Shown here piece after piece: positions 1-7,525 of a stretch of DNA of 64,000 nucleotides; position 1 is the first letter of the stretch, and each line of letters opens with the position of its first letter. A program made the translations under genes and the position numbers. The stretch spans positions 20,671 to 84,670 of the forward strand of contig CACEFF010000005.1 of assembly GCA_902558815.1 (NCBI GenBank), read 5' to 3'. The DNA is from an uncultured Pelagibacteraceae bacterium. Its GTDB lineage: Bacteria > Pseudomonadota > Alphaproteobacteria > Pelagibacterales > Pelagibacteraceae. The notes under the pieces were generated by a model. The model did no database searches and had not been told where the DNA came from. It saw only the letters and a list, made by a program, of their open reading frames with translations.

Positions 1-594
1 CCAGCATGGAAAACATCTGTGACAGTAGCTGGTCTAGTAACTGGTATTGCTTTTATCCATTACATGTACATGAGAGATGTTTGGGTAAGTACTGGTGATT
101 CACCAACAGTATACAGATATATTGACTGGTTAATTACTGTGCCATTACAGATGATAGAATTCTACTTAATTCTAGTAGCTGTAAGAAAAGCAAACTCTGG
201 AATTTTCTGGAGATTGTTAATTGGTTCATTAGTAATGTTAATCGGAGGATATCTAGGAGAAGCTGGATACATCAACGCTACACTTGGTTTCGTTATCGGT
301 ATGGCAGGTTGGGTATACATACTCTATGAAATATTCTCAGGTGAAGCTGGAAAAGCTGCTTCAAAAAGTGGAAACAAAGCTCTTGTTACCGCGTTTGGTG
401 CAATGAGAATGATTGTTACAGTAGGTTGGGCGATTTACCCATTAGGTTACGTATTTGGTTACCTAACTGGTGGAGTAGATGCTAACTCACTTAACGTTGT
501 TTACAACTTAGCTGACTTTATTAATAAAATTGCATTTGGTCTAGTAATCTGGGCTGCTGCAGTTTCAGGTGGAGCTGGCGCAAGAAGCAGATAA
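1..594 (+). CDS. Proteorhodopsin, blue-absorbing type, 5' end outside window
   Basis: Light-driven proton pump with retinal, in the inner membrane. The frame is open from base 1, so the N-terminus lies outside; the apparent GTG start at 19 is only an internal Val. Visible helices carry the diagnostic residues. The DSPTVYRYIDWL stretch holds the proton acceptor equivalent to Asp97. TVPLQMIEFY holds Gln at the spectral-tuning position 105 and Glu at donor position 108. The helix C partner His75 is in AFIHYMYM, and the retinal Schiff-base lysine is in ADFINKIAFG. Numbering follows green proteorhodopsin by motif matching. Gln105 means blue tuning, usual in open-ocean SAR11. A terminator follows, then a ferredoxin and its likely reductase on the same strand. 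Confidence 0.97.
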   Translation, partial: PAWKTSVTVAGLVTGIAFIHYMYMRDVWVSTGDSPTVYRYIDWLITVPLQMIEFYLILVAVRKANSGIFWRLLIGSLVMLIGGYLGEAGYINATLGFVIGMAGWVYILYEIFSGEAGKAASKSGNKALVTAFGAMRMIVTVGWAIYPLGYVFGYLTGGVDANSLNVVYNLADFINKIAFGLVIWAAAVSGGAGARSR

Positions 595-614
595 TAACTG
601 TTTAAATTAAATTT

Positions 615-654
615 ATAGGGCGAGTATGTTTTGCATACTTGCCCTATTTTTTTT
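615..654 (+). terminator. Intrinsic terminator after proteorhodopsin
   Basis: A 13-bp stem (TAGGGCGAGTATG with CATACTTGCCCTA, one G-T wobble) with a 5-nt loop is followed directly by eight T. It lies 21 bases after the rhodopsin stop codon, so the rhodopsin message should largely end here, before the ferredoxin gene. The stem contains an in-frame ATG that naive gene calling would take as the ferredoxin start. Confidence 0.9.
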
Positions 655-673
655 AACCTCTATAAAGATTTTA

Positions 674-994
674 ATGCCTAAAATAACTTATATAACTTCA
701 GATGCTAAAAATTATACTATTGATGTAGATAATGGTTTAACGGTTATGGAGGGAGCGGTTCAAAATGATATTCCTGGCATTGATGCAGATTGTGGTGGCG
801 GTATGGCATGTGCAACTTGCCATGTTTATGTCACAGAAGATTGGTTTGATAAGCTCCCAAAAAAAGAAGATGGTGAAGAGGATATGATTGATATGGCTTT
901 TGAACCAAAATCAAATAGCAGACTAAGTTGCCAACTTATAGTCTCAGATGAACTTGATGGTCTGGTTGTAAATATTCCGTCTAAGCAAGGGTAA
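674..994 (+). CDS. [2Fe-2S] ferredoxin, adrenodoxin/ISC type
   Basis: Small soluble electron carrier of 106 residues. Cluster ligands are visible as [17 protein letters not shown] (C-x5-C-x2-C) and a distal SRLSCQL cysteine, the pattern of vertebrate-type and ISC-type ferredoxins. I start it at ATG 674 ([10 protein letters not shown]) because the upstream ATG at 626 lies inside the terminator stem and would add a hydrophobic leader the family lacks. Its stop codon ends one base before the ATG of the flavoprotein reductase, so the two are almost certainly cotranslated and probably form a redox pair. Acidic residues after the cluster ([12 protein letters not shown]) suit docking to a reductase. 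Confidence 0.93.
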   Translation: MPKITYITSDAKNYTIDVDNGLTVMEGAVQNDIPGIDADCGGGMACATCHVYVTEDWFDKLPKKEDGEEDMIDMAFEPKSNSRLSCQLIVSDELDGLVVNIPSKQG

Positions 995-2011
995 ATGAAT
1001 AAAACTGATGCATTAATAATTGGAGCTGGTCCAACAGGGTTATTTACTGCTCATCAATTAAAATTGATTGGTCTTAATTGTGAAGTAGTTGACAATCTAG
1101 ATAAAATTGGTGGTCAATGCATTGAGCTGTATCCAGATAAACCAATTTATGACATTCCAGCAGTTCCTGAATGTACTGGTGAAGAATTAACAAATAATTT
1201 GATAAATCAATTAAAGCCTTTTGGTATCAAATTTCATTTAAGTGAAAGAGTAGAAGAGGTAAAAAAAGAAAATAATAACTGGATTGTTAAAACGAATAAT
1301 GGAAAGTCTTTTTCTACCCCAAATGTTATAATTGCTGGCGGAGTAGGCTCTTTTGAACCAAGGAAATTTCCACCAAAAGAGTGTGAAAAATTTGAGAATA
1401 AATCAATTTTTTACTCTGTAAAAGACAAAAAAATATTTGATGGAAAAACAGTTTCAATTTTTGGAGGTGGAGACAGTGCTTTAGATTGGGCTGTTGAACT
1501 ATCAAAAATTTCAAATGTAAACTTAGTACATAGAAGAGAAGAATTTAGGGGAGCACAAGCCACATTAGATAAGGTTAAAGAATTAACAAAATCTGGAAAA
1601 ATTAATCTATTAACAAAATACCAATTGGTTAATGTTAATGGATCTAATAAATTAGAAAGTATTGATATCAAAAATGATGATGGAGAGATCAAAAACCTAA
1701 AAACTGACTATGCTTTAGGTTTTTTTGGTTTAATAATGCAACTTGGACCAATAGCCAATTGGGGACTTAATATTGATAAAAAAACTATTGAAGTAGATAC
1801 AGAAAAGTTTGAAACAAATCAAAAAGGTATTTATGCAGTTGGGGATATTTGTACTTATCCAGGAAAATTAAAACTTATCTTATCAGGTTTTCATGAAGGA
1901 GCTTTGGCTGCTCGAGCATGCTTTAAATTAGCAAGACCAAATGAAAAATACAGATTTGAATTTACCACTACTTCTTCAAATTTATTAAAAAGACTTGGTA
2001 AAAAGGAGTGA
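995..2011 (+). CDS. Thioredoxin reductase-like ferredoxin--NADP+ reductase
   Basis: FAD/NADPH flavoprotein of 338 residues. The N-terminal FAD motif is IIGAGPTGLFTA, the central NADP motif is VSIFGGGDSALDWAVEL, and the second FAD motif is GIYAVGDICTYPGKLKLI. The redox-active CxxC of true thioredoxin reductases is absent, which places it with YumC-type ferredoxin reductases. It abuts the ferredoxin gene, the likely partner, and its last bases overlap the GST start. Such enzymes are often annotated as thioredoxin reductase. The direction of electron flow in vivo cannot be read from sequence. Confidence 0.9.
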   Translation: MNKTDALIIGAGPTGLFTAHQLKLIGLNCEVVDNLDKIGGQCIELYPDKPIYDIPAVPECTGEELTNNLINQLKPFGIKFHLSERVEEVKKENNNWIVKTNNGKSFSTPNVIIAGGVGSFEPRKFPPKECEKFENKSIFYSVKDKKIFDGKTVSIFGGGDSALDWAVELSKISNVNLVHRREEFRGAQATLDKVKELTKSGKINLLTKYQLVNVNGSNKLESIDIKNDDGEIKNLKTDYALGFFGLIMQLGPIANWGLNIDKKTIEVDTEKFETNQKGIYAVGDICTYPGKLKLILSGFHEGALAARACFKLARPNEKYRFEFTTTSSNLLKRLGKKE

Positions 2012-2634
2012 TAGAACTTTTTTCAGCAAATACACCTAATGGAAAAAAGATTAGTATTATGCTTGAGGAAATTGGTTATGAATATAAAACCATTAAGATA
2101 GATCTTGATAAAGGCGAACAATTTAAACCTGAGTTTAAAAAGATTAGTCCATTAAGCAAAATCCCAGTAATTATTGATAAAAATAAAAATAAAACAATTT
2201 TTGAGTCTGGTGCAATTTTAATGTATTTGGCGGAGGAAAGTGGAAAATTTTATGATCAAGAAAACAGACTAAAGATAAATCAGTGGTTAATGGCTCAGAT
2301 GGGATATGTAGGACCAATGTTAGGTCAACACCATCAATTTCATCATTACAATCCAGGAAAAAGTAAATTTGGAGAAGAAAGATATTTCAAAATTGCAGAA
2401 AGAATTTACGCTGAACTAGATGAAAGATTATCAAATTCAAAATTTTTATCAGGTAATGATTATACAATAGCAGATATTGGAACCTTCCCATGGATTGCTA
2501 GGCATGAATGGCATGATATAGGGCTCTCTAATTATAAAAACTTGACAAGATGGTACAATGATATTTCTAAAAGAGAGGCTGTAATAAAAGGTTTTTCTTT
2601 TATGAATAAAAATGAAGTTATACCAAAACCTTAA
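2008..2634 (+). CDS. Glutathione S-transferase family protein, YfcG/Ure2p-like
   Basis: A 208-residue GST with an N-terminal thioredoxin-fold domain (about 1-80, SANTPNGKKISIMLEEIGYE, the cis-Pro in SKIPVI, the glutathione gamma-Glu contact ESGAILMYLAEE) and an all-helical C-terminal domain. The TPNGKK start is that of the YfcG/Nu-class group, whose members act as glutathione disulfide oxidoreductases rather than detoxifying transferases. The GTG start overlaps the TGA of the reductase (GTGA), so the redox genes form one operon. The in vivo substrate is unknown; a thiol-redox role fits the neighbours. Confidence 0.88.
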   Translation: MIELFSANTPNGKKISIMLEEIGYEYKTIKIDLDKGEQFKPEFKKISPLSKIPVIIDKNKNKTIFESGAILMYLAEESGKFYDQENRLKINQWLMAQMGYVGPMLGQHHQFHHYNPGKSKFGEERYFKIAERIYAELDERLSNSKFLSGNDYTIADIGTFPWIARHEWHDIGLSNYKNLTRWYNDISKREAVIKGFSFMNKNEVIPKP

Positions 2635-2735
2635 TTTACTGAATTTAATAATCTAAATAAAGAAGCAAAAATTCCATATCCAGACAATTCAATTAACAAA
2701 ACTACTATAATTATAAATACTAATTTTTTATTCAT
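2631..2735 (-). CDS. Possible 34-aa membrane micropeptide, or a gene remnant
   Basis: A short frame reads MNKKLVFIIIVVLLIELSG and then a second hydrophobic part before a stop at 2631-2633, which overlaps the end of the GST gene on the other strand. Two Lys followed by a long hydrophobic stretch look like a signal anchor. No Shine-Dalgarno sequence is evident. It may be a true micropeptide, the surviving N-terminus of a decayed membrane or secreted protein, or chance in AT-rich DNA. Confidence 0.25.
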   Translation of the reverse strand: MNKKLVFIIIVVLLIELSGYGIFASLFRLLNSVN

Positions 2736-2852
2736 CTAGTAAACACAAATAATAATAATAGAATCCAAAAAAAACCATAATAAAAGTAAATGTATTTTTT
2801 AGTAAAATTGTAAGTGATTGGATTATGAGCTTGTTTATTTTTTCTCTTTTTT

Positions 2853-3377
2853 TTAGTCATCTGCATGAACCTTTTCATTTTTTTCGTGCTTCTCCTGTGC
2901 CGCAATTGTATATTTTGCAACAGGTCTTGCCATTAGTCTTTTTAACCCAATTGGTTCAGCTGTATCTAAACAAAAACCGTAGGTTTCATCTTTAATTCTT
3001 AGCAAAGCCTTATCAATTTCTGAAATTAGTTTGATTTGTCTATTAATAGCTTTCATCTCAACGTTCTTGTCAGTGTAAGAACTGGCTTGATCTACAATAT
3101 CAGCAGAGATACTATTATCATCCATACTTCCGTTGTAAAGTGCCTCATTATTTGCTTTAACAAGTTCTTTTTTCCACTCTTGTAATTTCATTCTAAAAAA
3201 CACTTTATGTTTTTCACACATGTACTTCTCAGTATCTTTTGGAGTATATGTCTTAGAAATTTTTATGGGGCCTTTATTTGCCTCTTTTTGCTTAACAACA
3301 ACTTTTGTTTTTGGTTTACTTGGAGATTTAGTCTTGGCTTTTGTAACCTTTTTTTTTACTTTACTGGTTTTAGGCAT
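2853..3377 (-). CDS. dksA: DksA/TraR-family RNA polymerase-binding regulator
   Basis: Transcription factor expected to bind the RNA polymerase secondary channel and work with ppGpp. After a Lys-rich disordered leader (residues 1-45) comes the coiled coil with the tip motif DIVDQA (consensus DxxDxA). A degenerate zinc-finger segment follows (CLDTAEPIGLKRLMARP), matching E. coli CEDCGEPIGLKRLEARP but with only the first cysteine kept. Single-cysteine DksA proteins are known in Alphaproteobacteria such as Rhodobacter sphaeroides and can be functional. It runs divergently from the glycosyltransferase gene and has a strong promoter of its own. Confidence 0.92.
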   Translation of the reverse strand: MPKTSKVKKKVTKAKTKSPSKPKTKVVVKQKEANKGPIKISKTYTPKDTEKYMCEKHKVFFRMKLQEWKKELVKANNEALYNGSMDDNSISADIVDQASSYTDKNVEMKAINRQIKLISEIDKALLRIKDETYGFCLDTAEPIGLKRLMARPVAKYTIAAQEKHEKNEKVHADD

Positions 3378-3399
3378 TTTTTAAATTTGAATTCGAGGG

Positions 3400-3427
3400 A
3401 GTATATTCAGCAAAATAGGGGTGTCAA
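3400..3427 (-). promoter_or_regulatory. Sigma70 promoter of dksA
   Basis: On the minus strand a perfect -35 TTGACA (3422-3427) is separated by 16 bp from TATACT (3400-3405), one mismatch from the -10 consensus. Transcription would start near 3393, giving a leader of about 15-20 nt before the dksA ATG at 3377. Confidence 0.75.
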
Positions 3428-3456
3428 GCAAGGTTAATTATTGTAAATAATTGATT

Positions 3457-4848
3457 ATGAATGTTTTAAATAGAAATATTAATAATACTTTTTTTATTTT
3501 TGCTTTATCACATTTAGTTATTTGGACGGTTGTCCCTTCTTTAACAAATAAAAATTTACCTCTAGATACAATTGAAGCACTTGCTTGGGGAAGTAATTTA
3601 GACTGGGGTTTTAATAAACACCCTCCAATTAGTGCCTTTTTTCCAGAAGTAATTTATCAAATTTTTGGTCCACAGGACTGGGCTTACTATTTGTTAAGCC
3701 AATTATTTGTTTTAGTTGCTTTCTATTTTGTATTTAAATTCTCATCAGAATTTTTGGGTAATGTCAAATTAAGCTTAATTTCAGTATTATTATTAGAGGC
3801 TATATATTTTTATAATTTTACTACTCCAGAATTTAATGTGAATGTTTGCCAATTACCTTTTTGGTCTTTAGTTGTTTATTATTCTTGGAAAATTTATGAA
3901 ACAAATAAAATCAAATTCATAGACTGCTTTTTAGTTGGATTATTTGCTGCTTTAGGATTTTTATCTAAATATTTATTTATATATTTATTGATATCTATTG
4001 ATCTACTTTTTGTTTGGTTAATTTTTATTAAAAAAACTAAAAAGTTTGATTTTAAATACTTAATTACCTTAGAGGTGTTTATCGTTTTATTAATTCCACA
4101 CTTAATTTGGCTTTTCAATAATGATTTTATAACTATTACTTACGGTTTGAAGAGAACAGGTTTAGAGGGCTCAGGGATTTTAGACCATCTAAAATACCCA
4201 TCAATTTTTTTGTTCAAACAAATAGGAATACTAATCCCGTTTTTCTTTTTAATTTTTCTATTAATAAAAAAGTTTAAAACTAAAATTAATTTTAAAGATA
4301 AAAAGTTAATTTTTTTAATTTTTATAACTATCTTACCAATTCTTTTGATGTTTATTACTTCATTTGTCACAGGATCAAAAATTAGAACAATGTGGATGAC
4401 CCCATTTTATTTATTTTTTGGAGTGTTTTTTGTTTATATCTTTAAATTACAAATTAATTTTAAAAAAATTAATTCTTTTTTATATGGTTTTATTTTTTTA
4501 TTCTTTTTGTCTCCAGGGATATATTCTTATATTTCAATCAAACAGACAGATAAAAGAACAGATTATTTTGGGAGGGATATAGCGAATCTTGTTGAGAGAA
4601 GATGGAATAAAAATTTTTCAAACGAAATAAAGTATGTAGTAGGTGATGAATGGTATGCAGGTAATTTATCTTACCACATTTCTTCAAGACCTAAATGGTT
4701 TTTAGATTTAAAAGACAAAACAAATAAATTGGATCCAAATGGTGGAGTTATTTATGTTGGTAACCCTGAAATATTAAAAGACATATGTCCAGGAGATTTT
4801 GGAAAAATTAACAAACACGGTTATTGTATGATTGGTTCCAGATATTAA
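3457..4848 (+). CDS. Polytopic glycosyltransferase, GT39/ArnT-PMT superfamily
   Basis: Membrane protein of 463 residues with about ten hydrophobic helices. Near the N-terminus, DTIEALAWGSNLDWGFNKHP is the first periplasmic loop of GT39/ArnT-like (PMT_2) transferases, with the Asp/Glu pair of the active site. The soluble C-terminal part (residues 380-463) would be periplasmic. These enzymes move a sugar from a polyprenyl-phosphate carrier to lipid A, a protein or another acceptor. I start at ATG 3457 rather than an in-frame TTG six bases upstream. The next gene is a DPM1-like GT2 that could make the polyprenyl-phosphate donor. The sugar and acceptor are not predictable. Confidence 0.85.
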   Translation: MNVLNRNINNTFFIFALSHLVIWTVVPSLTNKNLPLDTIEALAWGSNLDWGFNKHPPISAFFPEVIYQIFGPQDWAYYLLSQLFVLVAFYFVFKFSSEFLGNVKLSLISVLLLEAIYFYNFTTPEFNVNVCQLPFWSLVVYYSWKIYETNKIKFIDCFLVGLFAALGFLSKYLFIYLLISIDLLFVWLIFIKKTKKFDFKYLITLEVFIVLLIPHLIWLFNNDFITITYGLKRTGLEGSGILDHLKYPSIFLFKQIGILIPFFFLIFLLIKKFKTKINFKDKKLIFLIFITILPILLMFITSFVTGSKIRTMWMTPFYLFFGVFFVYIFKLQINFKKINSFLYGFIFLFFLSPGIYSYISIKQTDKRTDYFGRDIANLVERRWNKNFSNEIKYVVGDEWYAGNLSYHISSRPKWFLDLKDKTNKLDPNGGVIYVGNPEILKDICPGDFGKINKHGYCMIGSRY

Positions 4849-4851
4849 ATT

Positions 4852-5721
4852 ATGAAAATAAAAATTTTGATACCCATTTATAACGATTGGCAGTCTATTT
4901 CCAAATTATTAGACGAGATCAATTTAAACATATTAAATTTAGATTATGAAGTTTCAGTTGTTATTGTTAATGATGCGTCAAATCATGATCGACAAGATGA
5001 AGAAAAAAATTTAGAAAATATTAGATCAATTAAAATTTTAAACATGAAGATTAATCAAGGTCACGCAAGATGTATTGCTACAGGATTAAAATATATCTAT
5101 GAAAAAGAAGATTTTGATTATGTTATTCCTATGGACGGAGATGGTGAAGACAGACCTGAAGAAATTAAGGAATTTTTAAATAAAATTAAAGACTCTAATA
5201 ATAAAGCTTTAGTAGGAGAAAGAATTAAAAGATCTGAAAATTTAATTTTTCAAACTTGTTATCAATTACATAAGTTAATTACTCTAACGTTTACTGGCAA
5301 ATCTATTAAATTTGGTAATTTTACTTGTTTACCAAAAGCAACTGTAGAAAAGTTGATTAATGATAAATCTACTTGGAATAGTTTTTCAGGCTCATTGATG
5401 AAAGTAGAAAATGATTTAATTTCATTACCTTCAACTAGAGGCACAAGATATTTTGGTCCTTCTAAGATGAGTTTCTATAATTTAATTAAACATTCACTTT
5501 CTATTATTAGTGTTTTCAAAAAAACATTTTTAATACGATCAGCTATTTTTATAATTTTTTATATTTTATTAATCAAAAGCAATGCCTCAATAATAACTAG
5601 TATTCCTCTAGTTTTTTTACTAATAGCTGTATATTCAATTTCCAATTTAGCCTTAAGAGAAAATATGGATGAATTTGATAAGGCTTTATTAAATATAAAT
5701 AATATTGAAAATATTAAATAG
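4852..5721 (+). CDS. GT2 glycosyltransferase, polyprenyl-phosphate sugar synthase-like
   Basis: A 289-residue family 2 transferase. The GT-A domain (1-210) shows ILIPIYNDWQSISKLL, VVIVNDAS, and the metal-binding DxD in VIPMDGDGED. Two hydrophobic helices near the C-terminus (about 225-265) anchor it, like dolichol/undecaprenol-phosphate mannose or glucose synthases. It starts 3 bp after the GT39 gene, giving a donor-maker/transferase pair for an envelope glycan modification. Its 3' end overlaps the convergent umuC gene by 8 bp. Confidence 0.85.
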   Translation: MKIKILIPIYNDWQSISKLLDEINLNILNLDYEVSVVIVNDASNHDRQDEEKNLENIRSIKILNMKINQGHARCIATGLKYIYEKEDFDYVIPMDGDGEDRPEEIKEFLNKIKDSNNKALVGERIKRSENLIFQTCYQLHKLITLTFTGKSIKFGNFTCLPKATVEKLINDKSTWNSFSGSLMKVENDLISLPSTRGTRYFGPSKMSFYNLIKHSLSIISVFKKTFLIRSAIFIIFYILLIKSNASIITSIPLVFLLIAVYSISNLALRENMDEFDKALLNINNIENIK

Positions 5722-6994
5722 CTTTAATTTTTGGTAAAGAATAAAAGTCAGCTGTATCTATTTTAGAAGAATATTGTCTTCGCATATTCCATTTTTTTTG
5801 AATACCAGCACTTGCGAGACTTAAAGTTGATCTACCATATCTATAATTGGTATTATCAATTGATTGCATTAAATTATTTATCTTTTCATCTTTTTCAGAT
5901 GAAAATAAATTTTTTCTACCATCATCGTTACGTAATCCTGTTAGCATGACACCTGCTTTTTGATACTGATAACCATTTTTAAAAATATTTTCTAAAATAG
6001 AAACAGCAGTTTTAACAATTTCAATACTATTGTTTGTTGCAATTGGAAAATCAATTGTCTTTGCATTTGAATAATAACCAAAGTTTCTTTGAAAAGGACT
6101 AGTTCTAACAAAAATAGTAATTGCTTTAGCAACTAAAGATTCTGATCTAATTTTTTCAGATGCATTCAAACAATAATTTGCAACAGCTTCTTTTAATTCT
6201 TGAAATTTTTCAATTCTTTTTCCAAATGATCTCGAGACAACACAACTCTTTCTTTTTGTTTGTGTAGTTTCTAAATTAATACAAGGAATGCCTCTAAGCT
6301 CCATTGCAGTTCTTGAGCCTAAAACATTGGAAGATTTTTTAATCCAAGTGTTAGATTTATTTTTAAGTTGTTTAGCATTATAAATTCCATTTTTTTGATA
6401 AAATTTTGTAAGCTGTCTACCAACACCCCATACATCATTTATTTCTACTTTTTCGAGAATAGGATCTAAATTTTCTATTCCAATTAAACTGGTAACACCT
6501 GATTGTTTTTTCTTTGCAATATGATTTGCAACTTTACTTAAAGTTTTTGTTTTAGCAATTCCAATACTAGTTGGGATCCCAGTCCATTGTAAAATTGTTT
6601 CTCTAATTTCTTTTCCAACTTTTTCTACTTCGCTATCAGGAAAATTTGATAAATCTAAAAATGCCTCATCAATTGAATAAACTTCTATTTCTGAATTAAA
6701 TCTTTTAAGTGTTCTCATTACTCTTCTGGATAAGTCTCCATATAAAGAATAATTTGATGAAAAGACTTCAACTTTATTTTTAAGAATAATATCTTTTGCT
6801 TTAAAGTAAGGTTCGCCCATTTTAATTCCCAAAGCCTTTGCTTCATTTGATCTTGATATAATACAACCATCATTATTGGATAAAACAACAACGGGTTTTC
6901 TTCTTATTCTAGGATTGAATAATCTTTCACAAGAAACATAAAAAGAATTACAATCAACTAAAGCTAATTTTCTAGTACGTTGAATGGATAACAT
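5714..6994 (-). CDS. umuC: DNA polymerase V catalytic subunit
   Basis: Y-family translesion polymerase of 426 residues. The palm begins LALVDCNSFYVSCERLFNP (first catalytic Asp and steric-gate region). VVLSNNDGCIISRSNEAKAL is typical of UmuC, and YSIDEAFLDLS holds the second catalytic acidic pair. The helix-hairpin region (GVGRQLTKFYQKNGI) and little finger follow. Length matches E. coli UmuC (422). The start lies inside the umuD 3' end (23-bp overlap), so the two should be translationally coupled. The pair needs RecA and UmuD cleavage for activity; recA is 4 kb away. Confidence 0.96.
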   Translation of the reverse strand: MLSIQRTRKLALVDCNSFYVSCERLFNPRIRRKPVVVLSNNDGCIISRSNEAKALGIKMGEPYFKAKDIILKNKVEVFSSNYSLYGDLSRRVMRTLKRFNSEIEVYSIDEAFLDLSNFPDSEVEKVGKEIRETILQWTGIPTSIGIAKTKTLSKVANHIAKKKQSGVTSLIGIENLDPILEKVEINDVWGVGRQLTKFYQKNGIYNAKQLKNKSNTWIKKSSNVLGSRTAMELRGIPCINLETTQTKRKSCVVSRSFGKRIEKFQELKEAVANYCLNASEKIRSESLVAKAITIFVRTSPFQRNFGYYSNAKTIDFPIATNNSIEIVKTAVSILENIFKNGYQYQKAGVMLTGLRNDDGRKNLFSSEKDEKINNLMQSIDNTNYRYGRSTLSLASAGIQKKWNMRRQYSSKIDTADFYSLPKIKAI

Positions 6995-7367
6995 AAGTCA
7001 CAACCCCCCAAATAAAAATATCTTGTTCTTCATTAATTAAAATTCTATTAGAAAACTCTTTAGAGCCTGATGTTAGGAATTTCTTATCTCTTTCTTGAAC
7101 TAAAGTTTTAACTACAAGCTCATCATGAACATTTGCAATCACTGTTGAAAAATTTTTTGGTTTCAAGCTCTTATCGACAACTAATAAATCTCCATCATTA
7201 ATTCCAACATTCACCATGGATTTACCTTGAACTCTGATAATAAAAGTAGCTGGAACGTTTCTGATTAAATGCATGTTCAGATCGATATCTTCTTCGATAT
7301 AATCAGTGGCAGGTGAGGGAAAACCAGCACCAGCTTTATGCAGATAATATGGGATAGTTAGTTTCAT
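6972..7367 (-). CDS. umuD: UmuD, LexA-like self-cleaving subunit of Pol V
   Basis: S24 peptidase of 131 residues. The Ala-Gly cleavage region is in HKAGAGFPSPATDYIEED, the nucleophile Ser in RVQGKSMVNVGI, and the general-base Lys in ELVVKTLVQE. RecA-stimulated self-cleavage would remove about 13 residues, making this N-terminal arm shorter than the 24 residues in E. coli UmuD. No DNA-binding domain is present, so it is not LexA. First gene of umuDC, with a LexA box directly before its ATG. Confidence 0.95.
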   Translation of the reverse strand: MKLTIPYYLHKAGAGFPSPATDYIEEDIDLNMHLIRNVPATFIIRVQGKSMVNVGINDGDLLVVDKSLKPKNFSTVIANVHDELVVKTLVQERDKKFLTSGSKEFSNRILINEEQDIFIWGVVTYVIHSTY

Positions 7368-7382
7368 GTTCTTGTTTTGTTC
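7368..7382 (-). promoter_or_regulatory. LexA (SOS) box at the umuD start codon
   Basis: GTTC-N7-GTTC (7368-7371 and 7379-7382), the alphaproteobacterial LexA operator, reads GAAC-N7-GAAC on the coding strand of umuD. It ends exactly where the ATG begins, so it covers the transcription start predicted from the promoter next to it and leaves no room for a ribosome binding site. Confidence 0.85.
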
Positions 7383-7385
7383 TTA

Positions 7386-7414
7386 TTTATAGACCATTTA
7401 TACAATGCACGCAA
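7386..7414 (-). promoter_or_regulatory. Promoter of umuDC
   Basis: On the minus strand TTGCGT (7409-7414), a 17-bp spacer and TATAAA (7386-7391) form a good sigma70 promoter. The expected start site falls inside the LexA box, so LexA would block initiation directly. The leader would be only about 10-13 nt. Confidence 0.65.
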
Positions 7415-7439
7415 GAAGTTGTATTTTGAGTCTGTAACT

Positions 7440-7474
7440 GAATCAAAAGTGAATCAAAACGTGAACATCAAAAC
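7440..7474. repeat. Three imperfect tandem copies of a GAATCAAAA-like unit
   Basis: GAATCAAAAGT (7440-7450), GAATCAAAACGT (7451-7462) and GAACATCAAAAC (7463-7474) follow one another with an 11-12 bp period, close to one helical turn. They lie in the divergent region between umuD and the secreted protein gene. The spacing suggests a cooperative protein-binding site; the binding protein is unknown. Confidence 0.5.
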
Positions 7475-7525
7475 TACATTTTGTATGCTTGTGGATAACT
7501 TCAACCAGAGATAGTTTGTTCAAAC

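Noticed and set aside
626..673. Upstream ATG for the ferredoxin gene giving a 122-aa protein
   Set aside because: The ATG lies within the stem of the rhodopsin terminator, and the extra 16 residues form a hydrophobic leader not expected for a soluble ferredoxin.
2732..2920. 62-aa minus-strand frame overlapping the end of dksA
   Set aside because: It runs in another frame through the conserved dksA C-terminus and its composition is low-complexity; a shadow.
6972..7367. LexA as identity of the S24 protein
   Set aside because: It lacks the N-terminal winged helix and overlaps umuC, so UmuD is the better call.
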